From Paractinoplanes lichenicola (GTDB lineage Bacteria > Actinomycetota > Actinomycetes > Mycobacteriales > Micromonosporaceae), in contig NZ_JAENHO010000015.1 in NCBI RefSeq assembly GCF_016785085.1, positions 1 to 64,000 on the forward strand: DNA of 64,000 bases. The letters are read 5' to 3'. Positions 33,533 through 41,148 of this stretch are shown here, piece by piece (within the stretch, counting starts at the first letter, position 1; every line of letters starts with the position of its first letter). The notes under the pieces are model-generated. The model was not told the DNA's origin. It saw nothing but the letters and a program-made list of their open reading frames with translations, and did not search any database. The translations under genes and the position numbers were made by a program.

Positions 33533-34099
33533 TTACTGATTTGTCGGTTCTAGCGCGAGATACCGTTCGGGAACGGCGGATGTCAGCCACACCCCGTTCG
33601 CGCTGCGATGGAAGACGTGCCCGGCCGCGGCCAGCTCGCCCGCGGCCACCCGCAGCACCACCACGTCGGCCGACCGGCGGCGCCCCACCAGCAGCGCGGT
33701 CGGCACGTCGCGGGACAGGTGCACGTGGTGCCGGCTGCGCGGCCGCAGGCCCTCGCGCAGGATCGCGTCGAGGTTGGCGGCGGGCGTGCCGTGGAACAGC
33801 ACGGCCGGGGGCTCGGCGGGCGGCAGGTCCAGGTCGACCTCCACCCGCCGGGAGTGCCCCTGGCTGGCCCGGATCCACTCGGCCCCGTCGTCGCGGCGGG
33901 CGATGGCGAAGCGGGCCTTGTCGTTGTGCTCGACGATGGCGTCGAGCTCGGCCCGGCTGATCCGCAGCGCGGCGAGCAGCTCGCCGACCGGCACCCAGCC
34001 GTTGGCATCCAGCCGCAGCCCGGCCGACTCCGGCCGATGCCGCAGCACCAGGGCGATGCGCCGGCTCGTCCGCACCTGGTCGCGGCTCAGCCCGCTCAC
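33533..34099 (-). CDS. kptA: RNA 2'-phosphotransferase (Tpt1/KptA)
   Basis: 188 aa. Tpt1 catalytic motifs are IALVLRHRPESAGL (Arg-His), IRASQGHSRRVEVDL, AVLFHGTPAANLDAIL (His-Gly-Thr) and TALLVGRRRSADVVVLRV. It transfers an RNA 2'-phosphate to NAD+, giving ADP-ribose 1'',2''-cyclic phosphate. Bacteria lack the tRNA splicing pathway that needs it, so the role is unclear. GTG 34099 overlaps the upstream methyltransferase stop (GTGA), chosen over the Arg-rich upstream extension. Confidence 0.9.
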   Translation of the reverse strand: MSGLSRDQVRTSRRIALVLRHRPESAGLRLDANGWVPVGELLAALRISRAELDAIVEHNDKARFAIARRDDGAEWIRASQGHSRRVEVDLDLPPAEPPAVLFHGTPAANLDAILREGLRPRSRHHVHLSRDVPTALLVGRRRSADVVVLRVAAGELAAAGHVFHRSANGVWLTSAVPERYLALEPTNQ

Positions 34100-34872
34100 C
34101 CCGCCAGCTCCAGCACGGCGAGGTAGTAGGGCCGGTCCTCGTCGTCGATCGCCTTGAGCCGCCAGCGAGTGCCGGCGACCAGCTCCTCCAGCTCGGCGGG
34201 CGAGCAGTTGAGATAGTCGAACCACTCGGTGGCGAGCCGCCGATAGCGCAGCCGCAGCCGCAGCTGCCCGCCGAGCCGGCCGCGCTCCCGGTTGCGCTGG
34301 TGATAGGCGACGTGCACCGGATCGGTCGTGCCGTAGGGATCGGTGCCCTGCGCGATCAGGCGGGCGCCGGGATTGGCCAGCCGGGCCAGCGCGTCCAGCA
34401 GCACCGGGCCGCGGTCGAGGCTCTCGAGCAGGCCGAGGTTGTTGCCGAGCAGCAGGAACGTGTCGTAGCGAGCGCTGGCGACGGCGTACGCGTCGACGGT
34501 GTTGAGCACGGTGTCGCGCAGGCCGCGTTTGCGGGCGACCTCGATCGCTCCCGCGGAGGTGTCGAGGCCGGTCACCGCCATGCCCCGGCGTTGCAGCTCG
34601 ACCGCCGTACGGCCCGCGCCGACGCCGATGTCGAGCACGTGCCCGCGGACGAGGCGCAGCGCCCGGTGGTCGAAGGGGCGCCAGTCGGCCGGCTCCTCGA
34701 GGTAGTGGCCGGCCGGTGCGCCGTTGATCAGTCCGTCGTCCCGCTCGATCACCTCGATGACCGGGCGGGGCCAGCGCCCACCGGCCAGCGGGCGTGGTCC
34801 GACCCCCGTGTGCACCGCGTACGCGTCCTTGATCATTTCGCCGAACACGTCGCCGACGGCTGGTTCTTCCAT
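34096..34872 (-). CDS. SAM-dependent methyltransferase
   Basis: 258 aa class I methyltransferase: VRGHVLDIGVGAGRTAVELQ (motif I), MAVTGLDTSAGAIEVARKRG, YDTFLLLGNNLGLLES (post-motif), RLIAQGTDPYG. The substrate is unknown; coupling to kptA hints at RNA or NAD-derived metabolites, which is inference. ATG 34872 is chosen; sequence further upstream is antisense to the F420 gene. Only 18 bp separate the two divergent starts. Confidence 0.88.
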   Translation of the reverse strand: MEEPAVGDVFGEMIKDAYAVHTGVGPRPLAGGRWPRPVIEVIERDDGLINGAPAGHYLEEPADWRPFDHRALRLVRGHVLDIGVGAGRTAVELQRRGMAVTGLDTSAGAIEVARKRGLRDTVLNTVDAYAVASARYDTFLLLGNNLGLLESLDRGPVLLDALARLANPGARLIAQGTDPYGTTDPVHVAYHQRNRERGRLGGQLRLRLRYRRLATEWFDYLNCSPAELEELVAGTRWRLKAIDDEDRPYYLAVLELAG

Positions 34873-34890
34873 GACCACTACCCTTGGCTC

Positions 34891-35268
34891 ATGCCGACGC
34901 TGGAGCAACTCGGTTCCGAGAAGTACGTCTCCCTGACGACCTATCGCAAGGACGGAACGCCGGTGCCCACGGCGGTCTGGGTGTTGCCCGCCGGCGCCGG
35001 AGTGGCGATCTGGACGGTCACCGACACCTGGAAGGTGAAGCGGGCCCGCAACAACCCCAAAGTCACCGTGGCGGCCTGCGACGTGCGCGGCAATGTGCGG
35101 GGCGAGGCCGTCGAGGGCCGGGCCCGCATCGGCGACGCGGCCGAGCGCGACCACTTCGCCGGGGTGCTGGGCCGGAAATACCGGATGCTCGGGATCCTCG
35201 GCACGCTGCGCTACAAGCTGCTGGGCCAGCGCGACCGGATCACCGTGATCGTCGTCGACCCGGTCTGA
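34891..35268 (+). CDS. PPOX-class F420-dependent flavin/deazaflavin protein
   Basis: 125 aa split-barrel: LEQLGSEKYVSLTTYRKDGTPVPTAVWV, GVAIWTVTDTWKVKRARNNPKVTVAACDVRG, EGRARIGDAAE. This is the pyridoxamine-phosphate-oxidase-like group common in F420-producing actinobacteria. The actual substrate is unknown. Convergent with bldC, with a hairpin between. Confidence 0.85.
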   Translation: MPTLEQLGSEKYVSLTTYRKDGTPVPTAVWVLPAGAGVAIWTVTDTWKVKRARNNPKVTVAACDVRGNVRGEAVEGRARIGDAAERDHFAGVLGRKYRMLGILGTLRYKLLGQRDRITVIVVDPV

Positions 35269-35301
35269 GGCCGGGCCGGAAAACTCCTCCGGACACGAAG
35301 A

Positions 35302-35333
35302 AGGGGCGATCGTCTTCCCCGACGCTCGCCCCT
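35302..35333. terminator. Hairpin between convergent F420-protein gene and bldC
   Basis: AGGGGCGA at 35302-35309 pairs with TCGCCCCT at 35326-35333 around a 16-nt loop. A CTTCTTCG stretch follows on the minus strand, and there is no long T tract. It may serve both genes as a weak terminator. Confidence 0.4.
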
Positions 35334-35360
35334 AGCAACGATCTCGCGAATCGACTGAGG

Positions 35361-35570
35361 TCAGTCGCCCTGACGCTGCGTGGGAATCTGTCCCTGCAGC
35401 AGGGCGCGAACCTCCGACTCCCGGTAACGACGGTGGCCGCCCAGAGTGCGGATCGCACTCAGCTTGCCAGCCTTCGCCCACCGGGTGACGGTCTTCGGGT
35501 CGACACGGAACATCGACGCCACCTCGGCCGGCGTTAGTAGCGGCTCAGGATCGTGCGTACGCGATGCCAT
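35361..35570 (-). CDS. bldC: BldC developmental regulator
   Basis: 69 aa, the expected size. It is a MerR-like winged helix: LLTPAEVASMFRVDPKTVTRWAKAGKLSAIRTLGGHRRYRESEV. BldC binds direct repeats cooperatively and delays entry into sporulation in Streptomyces. The sequence is essentially the canonical BldC. The neighbouring vdh gene is the usual actinobacterial context. The 35571-35852 gap upstream is AT-richer and holds its promoter region; I see no gene there. Confidence 0.95.
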   Translation of the reverse strand: MASRTHDPEPLLTPAEVASMFRVDPKTVTRWAKAGKLSAIRTLGGHRRYRESEVRALLQGQIPTQRQGD

Positions 35571-35852
35571 CGGTCACTCCTCCACAGGTACCTATAGACA
35601 ACGGCCGGGGTCCCGCCGGCCGGTGCGTCTCTCATGGTCCGGCTAGTCCCCGATGTCCGACATGGGCCGAACGGACGAAGGTCCCCAGATAGACGGATGA
35701 AGCATGCCCGATTTTTGCGTGTTTTCTACGCCAGATAGTGTCTCGTTTAGTCCGATTATCACGCTTCGGCGATCGCCGATTACGAAGAGTATTCGCCTCG
35801 GGAGCGCTCCCAGCGGTGGCGAAAACCGCCCTTCTGTCCGCATCTTCGCAGC

Positions 35853-36692
35853 TCAGTTGCACCGCTCCAGCAACTGGACGGCCCGCCAGCGATCGACCAG
35901 CTTCTCGTAGACGGCGGAGGCGTCGTCGGCGTCGCCGCGCGAGAGTGCCGAAAGCCCGGCCGCCACCAGTCCGGGTGAATCGTCACCAGCGAGAACGTCA
36001 TCCGGGAGGAGGTTGACGAGGCCGCCGTAGTCAAGCTCGACGATCGAGCGCGGGTGGAACTCCTCGAGCCACCGGGTGCCTTCCTCGACCGCCTCGGTGA
36101 TCGGGGCGTCGCCCAGCGACTTGCGCAGCACGGCGACGCCGCGGTGCGCCCGCCGACGGGCCTTGGAGATCTCCGTGCGGTAACGCAGCGTGCGCCGACC
36201 GGCCGTCAGGTCGATCTCGCGCTCCTCCAGATCGACGAAGACGAACCAGCGCAGCGGCACACCCCAGGTGGCGATCTGCTCGTGCACCCGGGGCACCCCG
36301 TGCTCGAGCACCTTGGCCCCGCTGCGCCAGTCCTCCACGATGGCCTTGGCCTGGCCGGCCAGCACCGGGGGCACGAAGGCGTCGGCCAGCACGCTGGGCA
36401 CGCCGTCGCGCGCGTTGAGGGCCGCCTCGGCCACCCGCAGGCGCAGGTTCCACGGGCAGATCAGCAGCGAGTCGGCCCACTGCAGCACGTACGCCTCGTC
36501 GGGCAGGTCGGGCAGCCGGGTCCAGCCGGCGCCGAGCGCCTCGAGCACGGCCGTGCGCTGCCGGACCGGACCCTCCACCGGGCCCAGGGCGCGGCCCTCG
36601 CGAGCGTATTTACGCCAGAAAACCTGACGGTCGCGGTCGAAGGCGGTCAGTGGTTCGTAAACCCTCAGGTACGACGCGAACAGTGACGGCAC
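35853..36692 (-). CDS. Conserved actinobacterial hypothetical protein
   Basis: 279 aa, soluble and mixed alpha/beta (begins SLFASYLRVYEPLTAFDRD; WADSLLICPWNLRLRVAEAAL; VPLRWFVFVDLEEREIDL; LRYRTEISKARRRAHRGVAV). It sits between bldC and vdh, a conserved position in related genomes as far as I recall. No catalytic motif is evident. Divergent from vdh by about 150 bp. Confidence 0.75.
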   Translation of the reverse strand: MPSLFASYLRVYEPLTAFDRDRQVFWRKYAREGRALGPVEGPVRQRTAVLEALGAGWTRLPDLPDEAYVLQWADSLLICPWNLRLRVAEAALNARDGVPSVLADAFVPPVLAGQAKAIVEDWRSGAKVLEHGVPRVHEQIATWGVPLRWFVFVDLEEREIDLTAGRRTLRYRTEISKARRRAHRGVAVLRKSLGDAPITEAVEEGTRWLEEFHPRSIVELDYGGLVNLLPDDVLAGDDSPGLVAAGLSALSRGDADDASAVYEKLVDRWRAVQLLERCN

Positions 36693-36846
36693 GGCGCGAT
36701 CCTTTCACGAAATCGGCCGGGTGGAACTTCCCGCGCGGACGTAATCACGCCACAGGACACCCGACTAGGCTCGCTTTGTCCGGCACACCCCCCGCCGGCG
36801 CAGGGCGCCCCACGAGGGCCTCGACAAAAGGATCAGGAGAACAGCC

Positions 36847-37926
36847 ATGGGCGTGTTCGACACCGAAGGCACCGACGCCAGCGGTCACGAACAGGTCGTC
36901 TTCTGCCAGGACAGGCAGACCGGCCTCAAGGCGATCATCGGGATCTACTCCACGGCCCTCGGGCCCGCACTCGGCGGCACCCGCTTCTATCCGTACGAGA
37001 GTGAGGACGCGGCCCTGGCCGACGTGTTGAAGCTCTCCCGCGGCATGGCGTACAAGAACGCCCTGGCCGGTCTCGACCTCGGCGGCGGCAAGGCCGTGAT
37101 CTGGGGCGACCCGGCCCGCGCGAAGTCCGAGGGGCTGCTCCGGGCGTACGGGCGCTTCGTCGAGTCGCTGCACGGGCGCTACTACACCGCGTGCGACGTC
37201 GGCACCTATGTCCCCGACATGGACGTGATCGCCCGCGAGACCCGCTACGCCACCGGCCGCAGTGTCGAGCACGGCGGCGCCGGCGATTCCTCGATCCTCA
37301 CCGCGTGGGGCGTCTTCCAGGGCATGCGGGCCGCCGCCGAGCACACGTGGGGCCGCCCCACGCTGGCCGGCCGCACGGTGGGCATCGCGGGCCTCGGCAA
37401 GGTCGGCAAGTACCTCGCCGGCCACCTCATCTCCGACGGCGCCACGGTGCTCGCCACCGACGTCAACGAGGCCGCCCTGAGCTGGGCCCGCACCACGTAC
37501 CCGCAGATCGAGCTGGTCGCCGACACGCAGGCGCTGATCACCTCCGACCTCGACGTCTACGCCCCCTGCGCCCTGGGCGGCGCGCTCGACGACGACACCG
37601 TGCCGCTGCTGCGGGCCAAGGTCGTCACCGGCGGCGCCAACAACCAGCTCGCGCACCCCGGCATCGAGAAGACGCTGGCCGAGCGGGGCATCCTCTACAC
37701 GCCGGACTACCTGGTCAACGCGGGCGGCGTGATCCAGGTGGCCGACGAGATCGAGGGCTTCAACTTCGAGCGGGCCAAGCTGCGGGCCACCGGCATCTTC
37801 GACACGACCCGCCGGATCCTGCAGATGGCGGACAGCGATTCAGTGGCGCCCGCCGTGGCCGCCGATCGGCTCGCCGAGCAGCGCATGGCCGAGGTCGGCC
37901 GGCTGCGTTCGATCTATTTGAGCTGA
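36847..37926 (+). CDS. vdh: Valine/leucine dehydrogenase (Glu/Leu/Phe/Val family)
   Basis: 359 aa. The substrate domain has the catalytic Lys in GMAYKNALAGLDLGGGKAVIWGDP, and the C-terminal NAD-binding domain has TVGIAGLGKVGKYLAGHL. It oxidatively deaminates branched-chain amino acids, feeding acyl-CoA starter units. AGGAG lies 8 nt before ATG 36847. Valine versus leucine preference cannot be read from sequence; bldC-vdh synteny favours vdh. The 37927-38169 gap downstream shows no gene, only the probable promoter of the DUF3073 gene. Confidence 0.92.
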   Translation: MGVFDTEGTDASGHEQVVFCQDRQTGLKAIIGIYSTALGPALGGTRFYPYESEDAALADVLKLSRGMAYKNALAGLDLGGGKAVIWGDPARAKSEGLLRAYGRFVESLHGRYYTACDVGTYVPDMDVIARETRYATGRSVEHGGAGDSSILTAWGVFQGMRAAAEHTWGRPTLAGRTVGIAGLGKVGKYLAGHLISDGATVLATDVNEAALSWARTTYPQIELVADTQALITSDLDVYAPCALGGALDDDTVPLLRAKVVTGGANNQLAHPGIEKTLAERGILYTPDYLVNAGGVIQVADEIEGFNFERAKLRATGIFDTTRRILQMADSDSVAPAVAADRLAEQRMAEVGRLRSIYLS

Positions 37927-38169
37927 GTGAACCTCGTATGAACGGTCTCCTTCTCCGACCCGAACGGTGGGCCCGGGGGCAGGAAAAGAGAGCGGTTTAG
38001 TGCCTGCCGCGCGTTCCGGGGCGGAAAACCGCGACGCGCGGCAGTGTCACACGCAACCCGAGGTGCCGAAGACGGCATCGTCCATGTACCGTAAGACCCA
38101 CGAGAGATGCCTGACGTCATCGGGGCCCGCCTTCGGGCTGCCCCGAATTCTGTGCGAGGGGGTCGAGCC

Positions 38170-38382
38170 ATGGGGCGCGGCCGTGCTAAGGCCAAGCAGA
38201 CGAAGGTGGCCCGGGAGTTGAAGTATCACTCCCCGAACACCGACCTCACCGCCTTGCAGCGCGAACTGGCGGGAACACGCCAGTCCGACCGTCACTTCGA
38301 CGACGACAACGATGAGTTCGTCGACGATGACGAGGATGACGCTGACGACGACCAGGATTCCTGGTCGCCGACAAGGCGCTGA
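38170..38382 (+). CDS. DUF3073 protein
   Basis: 70 aa. The basic N-terminus MGRGRAKAKQTKVARELKY is the DUF3073 hallmark; the middle STP-type region is followed by a very acidic tail (DDDNDEFVDDDEDDADDDQD). Small actinobacteria-specific protein of unknown function. The opposite charge of the two ends could allow nucleic-acid or ribosome contacts, which is speculation. ATG 38170 replaces the longer in-frame start. Confidence 0.88.
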   Translation: MGRGRAKAKQTKVARELKYHSPNTDLTALQRELAGTRQSDRHFDDDNDEFVDDDEDDADDDQDSWSPTRR

Positions 38383-38458
38383 CCCGTACCGCACAGAGCA
38401 CGCGGCTCTCCGCGTGCTCCCGTGTGTGTCGGATCAGAAATCCCTACGGTTCAACTGA

Positions 38459-38488
38459 AGCCCACGCGGGCTAACCCTCGCGTGGGCT
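38459..38488. terminator. Bidirectional hairpin terminator
   Basis: 10-bp perfect stem AGCCCACGCG/CGCGTGGGCT with a 10-nt loop, between the DUF3073 gene and the convergent amcA-like gene. It is flanked by TTC-rich sequence on either strand. Confidence 0.65.
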
Positions 38489-38510
38489 TCGAACCTGGTT
38501 CCGGCCGTTC

Positions 38511-38735
38511 TTACCGCGGCCGGTTGTTCCAGTTGTAGAACGTCGGGATGTTCTCGAAGTGGTTCCAGGCGCACACCGCCGAACCCTCCTCCGCCGTGCT
38601 CTCCGCGCGGGCCCGCCGGGCCTCCTCCGCCGCCTCGATGAGCGCGGCCAGCCCGTCCCGGGTGTCGTGCACCCGTGCCGTCACCGGATCTGTCCCCAGG
38701 TCTTCAGACGGCCGAGGGCTCGTGATCTCGGGCAT
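38511..38735 (-). CDS. amcA: AmcA-like RiPP precursor peptide (multiple cyclophanes)
   Basis: 74 aa. A leader of about 50 residues (PVTARVHDTRDGLAALIEAA, helical and acidic) is followed by an aromatic core from Cys55: AWNHFENIPTFYNWNNRPR. The core has four aromatic-x-x triplets (W57-N-H59, F60-E-N62, F66-Y-N68, W69-N-N71), the motif type that radical SAM enzymes convert to three-residue cyclophanes. It is overlapped by the maturase gene's 3' end by 32 bp. Matches the AmcA type as I know it; the bridged residues are predicted, not shown. Confidence 0.8.
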   Translation of the reverse strand: MPEITSPRPSEDLGTDPVTARVHDTRDGLAALIEAAEEARRARAESTAEEGSAVCAWNHFENIPTFYNWNNRPR

Positions 38736-39828
38736 GGTCCAGCACTCCCTCCAGTAGGCGAATCTTGCTGTTCCGGCAGTGGTCCGTCTCGGTGGTGTCG
38801 AACCGGCCCTGCTCGAAGTAGCGGTTGGCCGCGTGGGCGCCACCGCAGAAGCCGAAATACGGGCAGGTGGCGCGGCACGACTCCACGCCGCGCAGGAACT
38901 CGCCGATCCACGGTGTCGACGCGGCATCTGACAAGATCTCGCTGAGCGGCCGGGTCAGCACGTTCCCGCTGGTGAAGTCGCCGTAGCGCGGATCCGAGAA
39001 GCCGGCCAGCTCGGGCGAGAGCAGCACCACCGAGCCGTCGTACGCGATCGTCGGGATCGGGTCGAGCCGCCGGGGCAGCAGCGCGTCGGCCGTGCCGTCG
39101 AGCACCGCGGCCGCGTAGCGCAGCGTCCACTCGACCTCACGCAGGTGGATGCGGGGGTCGGCCCGCCAGGCGGTCACCAGCTCGGCCCAGAACGCCCGTA
39201 CGTCGGCCGCGTCGTGGGCGTTGGCGCGGGTGTTGACGCCCTCCTGCTCCTCGACGTTGATGCCCAGCACGTCGCAGCCCAGCCCGAGGAAGTAGTCGTA
39301 GAGCTCGGTGGCCGCCCCGGGCCGCGGGTCGCCGACCACGCACAGGGCGGAGAACGGGATGTCGTGCCGGCGCAGGGCCTCGATGCCGCGCACGATCCGG
39401 TCGTACGCGGGCCGGCCGCCCCGGGTCACCCGGTCGCCGTTGCGCTGCTCGGGGCCGTCGACGCTGACACTGACGCGCATGTCGTGGGCCCGGAAGAACT
39501 CGCACCAGGCGTCGTCGATGAGCGTGGCGTTGGTCTGCACGTGATGCTCGACGGCCGACCCGAACGGCTCCAGCAGGGCGGCCAGATGCTCGCGCCCGGC
39601 CGCCAGGGGCTCGCCGCCGTGCCAGACGACCGAGAAGCGGCCCGCGCTCGCCCAGCCCTCGACCGAGGCGGCCACGGCCCGGGCCACCTCGACCGGCATG
39701 CGCTTGTCGGTAGCGCGGAACGGCAGATAGCAGTAGGCACAGTCGAGGTTGCAGAGCGTGGTGGGCTGCATGACGACATAGGTCGGGACGGGCGCGATGC
39801 CCCGCATCCCGCTCCAGGCGTGCGCCAC
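38704..39828 (-). CDS. amcB: Radical SAM/SPASM cyclophane-forming maturase (AmcB-like)
   Basis: 374 aa. The radical SAM cluster CX3CX2C is in QPTTLCNLDCAYCYLPF, with FSVVWHGGEPLAAG (GGE) and VSVSVDGPEQRNGDRV. The C-terminal SPASM region, CRATCPYFGFCGGAHAANRYF...DHC, binds auxiliary Fe-S clusters. It should install C-C bonds between aromatic rings and beta-carbons in the adjacent AmcA-like peptide. GTG 39828 with GGGGG upstream is chosen; ATG 39807 is an alternative. No export or protease gene accompanies the pair. Confidence 0.85.
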   Translation of the reverse strand: MAHAWSGMRGIAPVPTYVVMQPTTLCNLDCAYCYLPFRATDKRMPVEVARAVAASVEGWASAGRFSVVWHGGEPLAAGREHLAALLEPFGSAVEHHVQTNATLIDDAWCEFFRAHDMRVSVSVDGPEQRNGDRVTRGGRPAYDRIVRGIEALRRHDIPFSALCVVGDPRPGAATELYDYFLGLGCDVLGINVEEQEGVNTRANAHDAADVRAFWAELVTAWRADPRIHLREVEWTLRYAAAVLDGTADALLPRRLDPIPTIAYDGSVVLLSPELAGFSDPRYGDFTSGNVLTRPLSEILSDAASTPWIGEFLRGVESCRATCPYFGFCGGAHAANRYFEQGRFDTTETDHCRNSKIRLLEGVLDHARDHEPSAV

Positions 39829-39962
39829 TGATCTACCCCCGTCCTCGGTCGGAAAGCGTGGAGAACTCACGTCAGAGGCTAGGCTCTGCGGTCCAGCCGA
39901 GTAAACGAATGATCCGCATGTGCCAGATATCGACACACGCGGATCATTTGGGCAGCATGAGC

Positions 39963-41114
39963 TCAGCCTCGGGTGTATTGCCCCATCATCTGCACCTCGC
40001 CGGTGCCGTCGATGACCTCGCCGACCTGCCACGCCTCGACGCCGCGGCCGGTGAGATAGGCCATCGCACGGTCGGCGTCGTCGGACGAGACGATCGCGAA
40101 CATGCCGACGCCCATGTTGAAGGTGGCTTCCATCTCGCTGTCCTCGATCCGGCCCTTGGCCTGGATGAGGTCGAAGATGGGCTGCGGGCGCCAGGTCGAG
40201 CGGTCGACCACCGCGTCGGCGTTGCCGGGCAGGATGCGGTTGAGGTTGCCGGGGATGCCGCCACCGGTCACGTGCGAGAACGCGCGGACGTCGGTCTCCT
40301 CGATCAGGCCCAGGCAGTCCTTGGCATAGATCTTGGTGGGGGTGAGCAGCTCCTCGCCCAGGGTGCGCTGGCTGCCGAAGTCGTCGACCACCGAGTCGAG
40401 GCGCATGCGGCCGGCGCCGAGCAGCACGTGACGCACGAGCGAGTAGCCGTTGGAGTGCAGACCCGAGGACCGCATGGCGATCACCGCGTCGCCGATCTCG
40501 ACCCGCTCGCTGCTGAGGATCTCGCTCTCCTCGACCACGCCGACGCCGGTCGCGGACACGTCGTACTCGTCGGGGCGCAGCACGCCGGGGTGCTCGGCGG
40601 TCTCGCCGCCCAGCAGGGCGCAGCCCGCATATCGGCAGCCGTCGGCGATGCCGGCCCCGATCTCGGCCACCTTGTCCGGCACGACCTCGCCGCAGGCGAT
40701 GTAGTCGAGCAGGAAGAGCGGCTCGGCGCCACAGGCGACCAGGTCGTCGACGACCATGGCGACCAGGTCGATGCCGATCGTGTCGTGGATGTCGAGCTGC
40801 TGGGCGATCACCAGCTTGGTGCCGACGCCGTCGGTCGACGAGGCCAGGATCGGGCTCTTGTATTTCGCCGTGTTCAGCTTGAACAGGCCCGAGAAGCCGC
40901 CCAGGTCGCCCATGACCTCGGGCCGGGTGGTCTTCTTGACCTTCGACTTGAGCAGCTCGACGGCCCGGTCACCGGCCTCGATCGAGACGCCCGCGTCCGC
41001 GTACGTCGCCGTACGCTTGCGCATCCCGCGGCCGGCGCCGGCCGTCCAGGGCTGGCGGTCGGCGCCCTCAGCGCCGTTGGACCCGGCACCGTTGCGCTCG
41101 GACACGTGCGTCAC
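39963..41114 (-). CDS. purM: Phosphoribosylformylglycinamidine cyclo-ligase (AIR synthetase)
   Basis: 383 aa. Purine step 5, FGAM to AIR with ATP. PurM motifs are ILASSTDGVGTKLVIAQ, CALLGGETAEHPGV, AFSHVTGGGIPGNL and FNMGVGMFAIV. The N-terminal extension of about 33 residues before TYADAGVSIEAGD is poorly conserved, and ATG at RGMRKRTATY may be the real start. It lies 34 bp downstream of purF and probably shares its transcript. Confidence 0.96.
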   Translation of the reverse strand: MTHVSERNGAGSNGAEGADRQPWTAGAGRGMRKRTATYADAGVSIEAGDRAVELLKSKVKKTTRPEVMGDLGGFSGLFKLNTAKYKSPILASSTDGVGTKLVIAQQLDIHDTIGIDLVAMVVDDLVACGAEPLFLLDYIACGEVVPDKVAEIGAGIADGCRYAGCALLGGETAEHPGVLRPDEYDVSATGVGVVEESEILSSERVEIGDAVIAMRSSGLHSNGYSLVRHVLLGAGRMRLDSVVDDFGSQRTLGEELLTPTKIYAKDCLGLIEETDVRAFSHVTGGGIPGNLNRILPGNADAVVDRSTWRPQPIFDLIQAKGRIEDSEMEATFNMGVGMFAIVSSDDADRAMAYLTGRGVEAWQVGEVIDGTGEVQMMGQYTRG

Positions 41115-41148
41115 GCTTCTCCCCTTAGAGGTGTTTCGTTCGTCAAGA

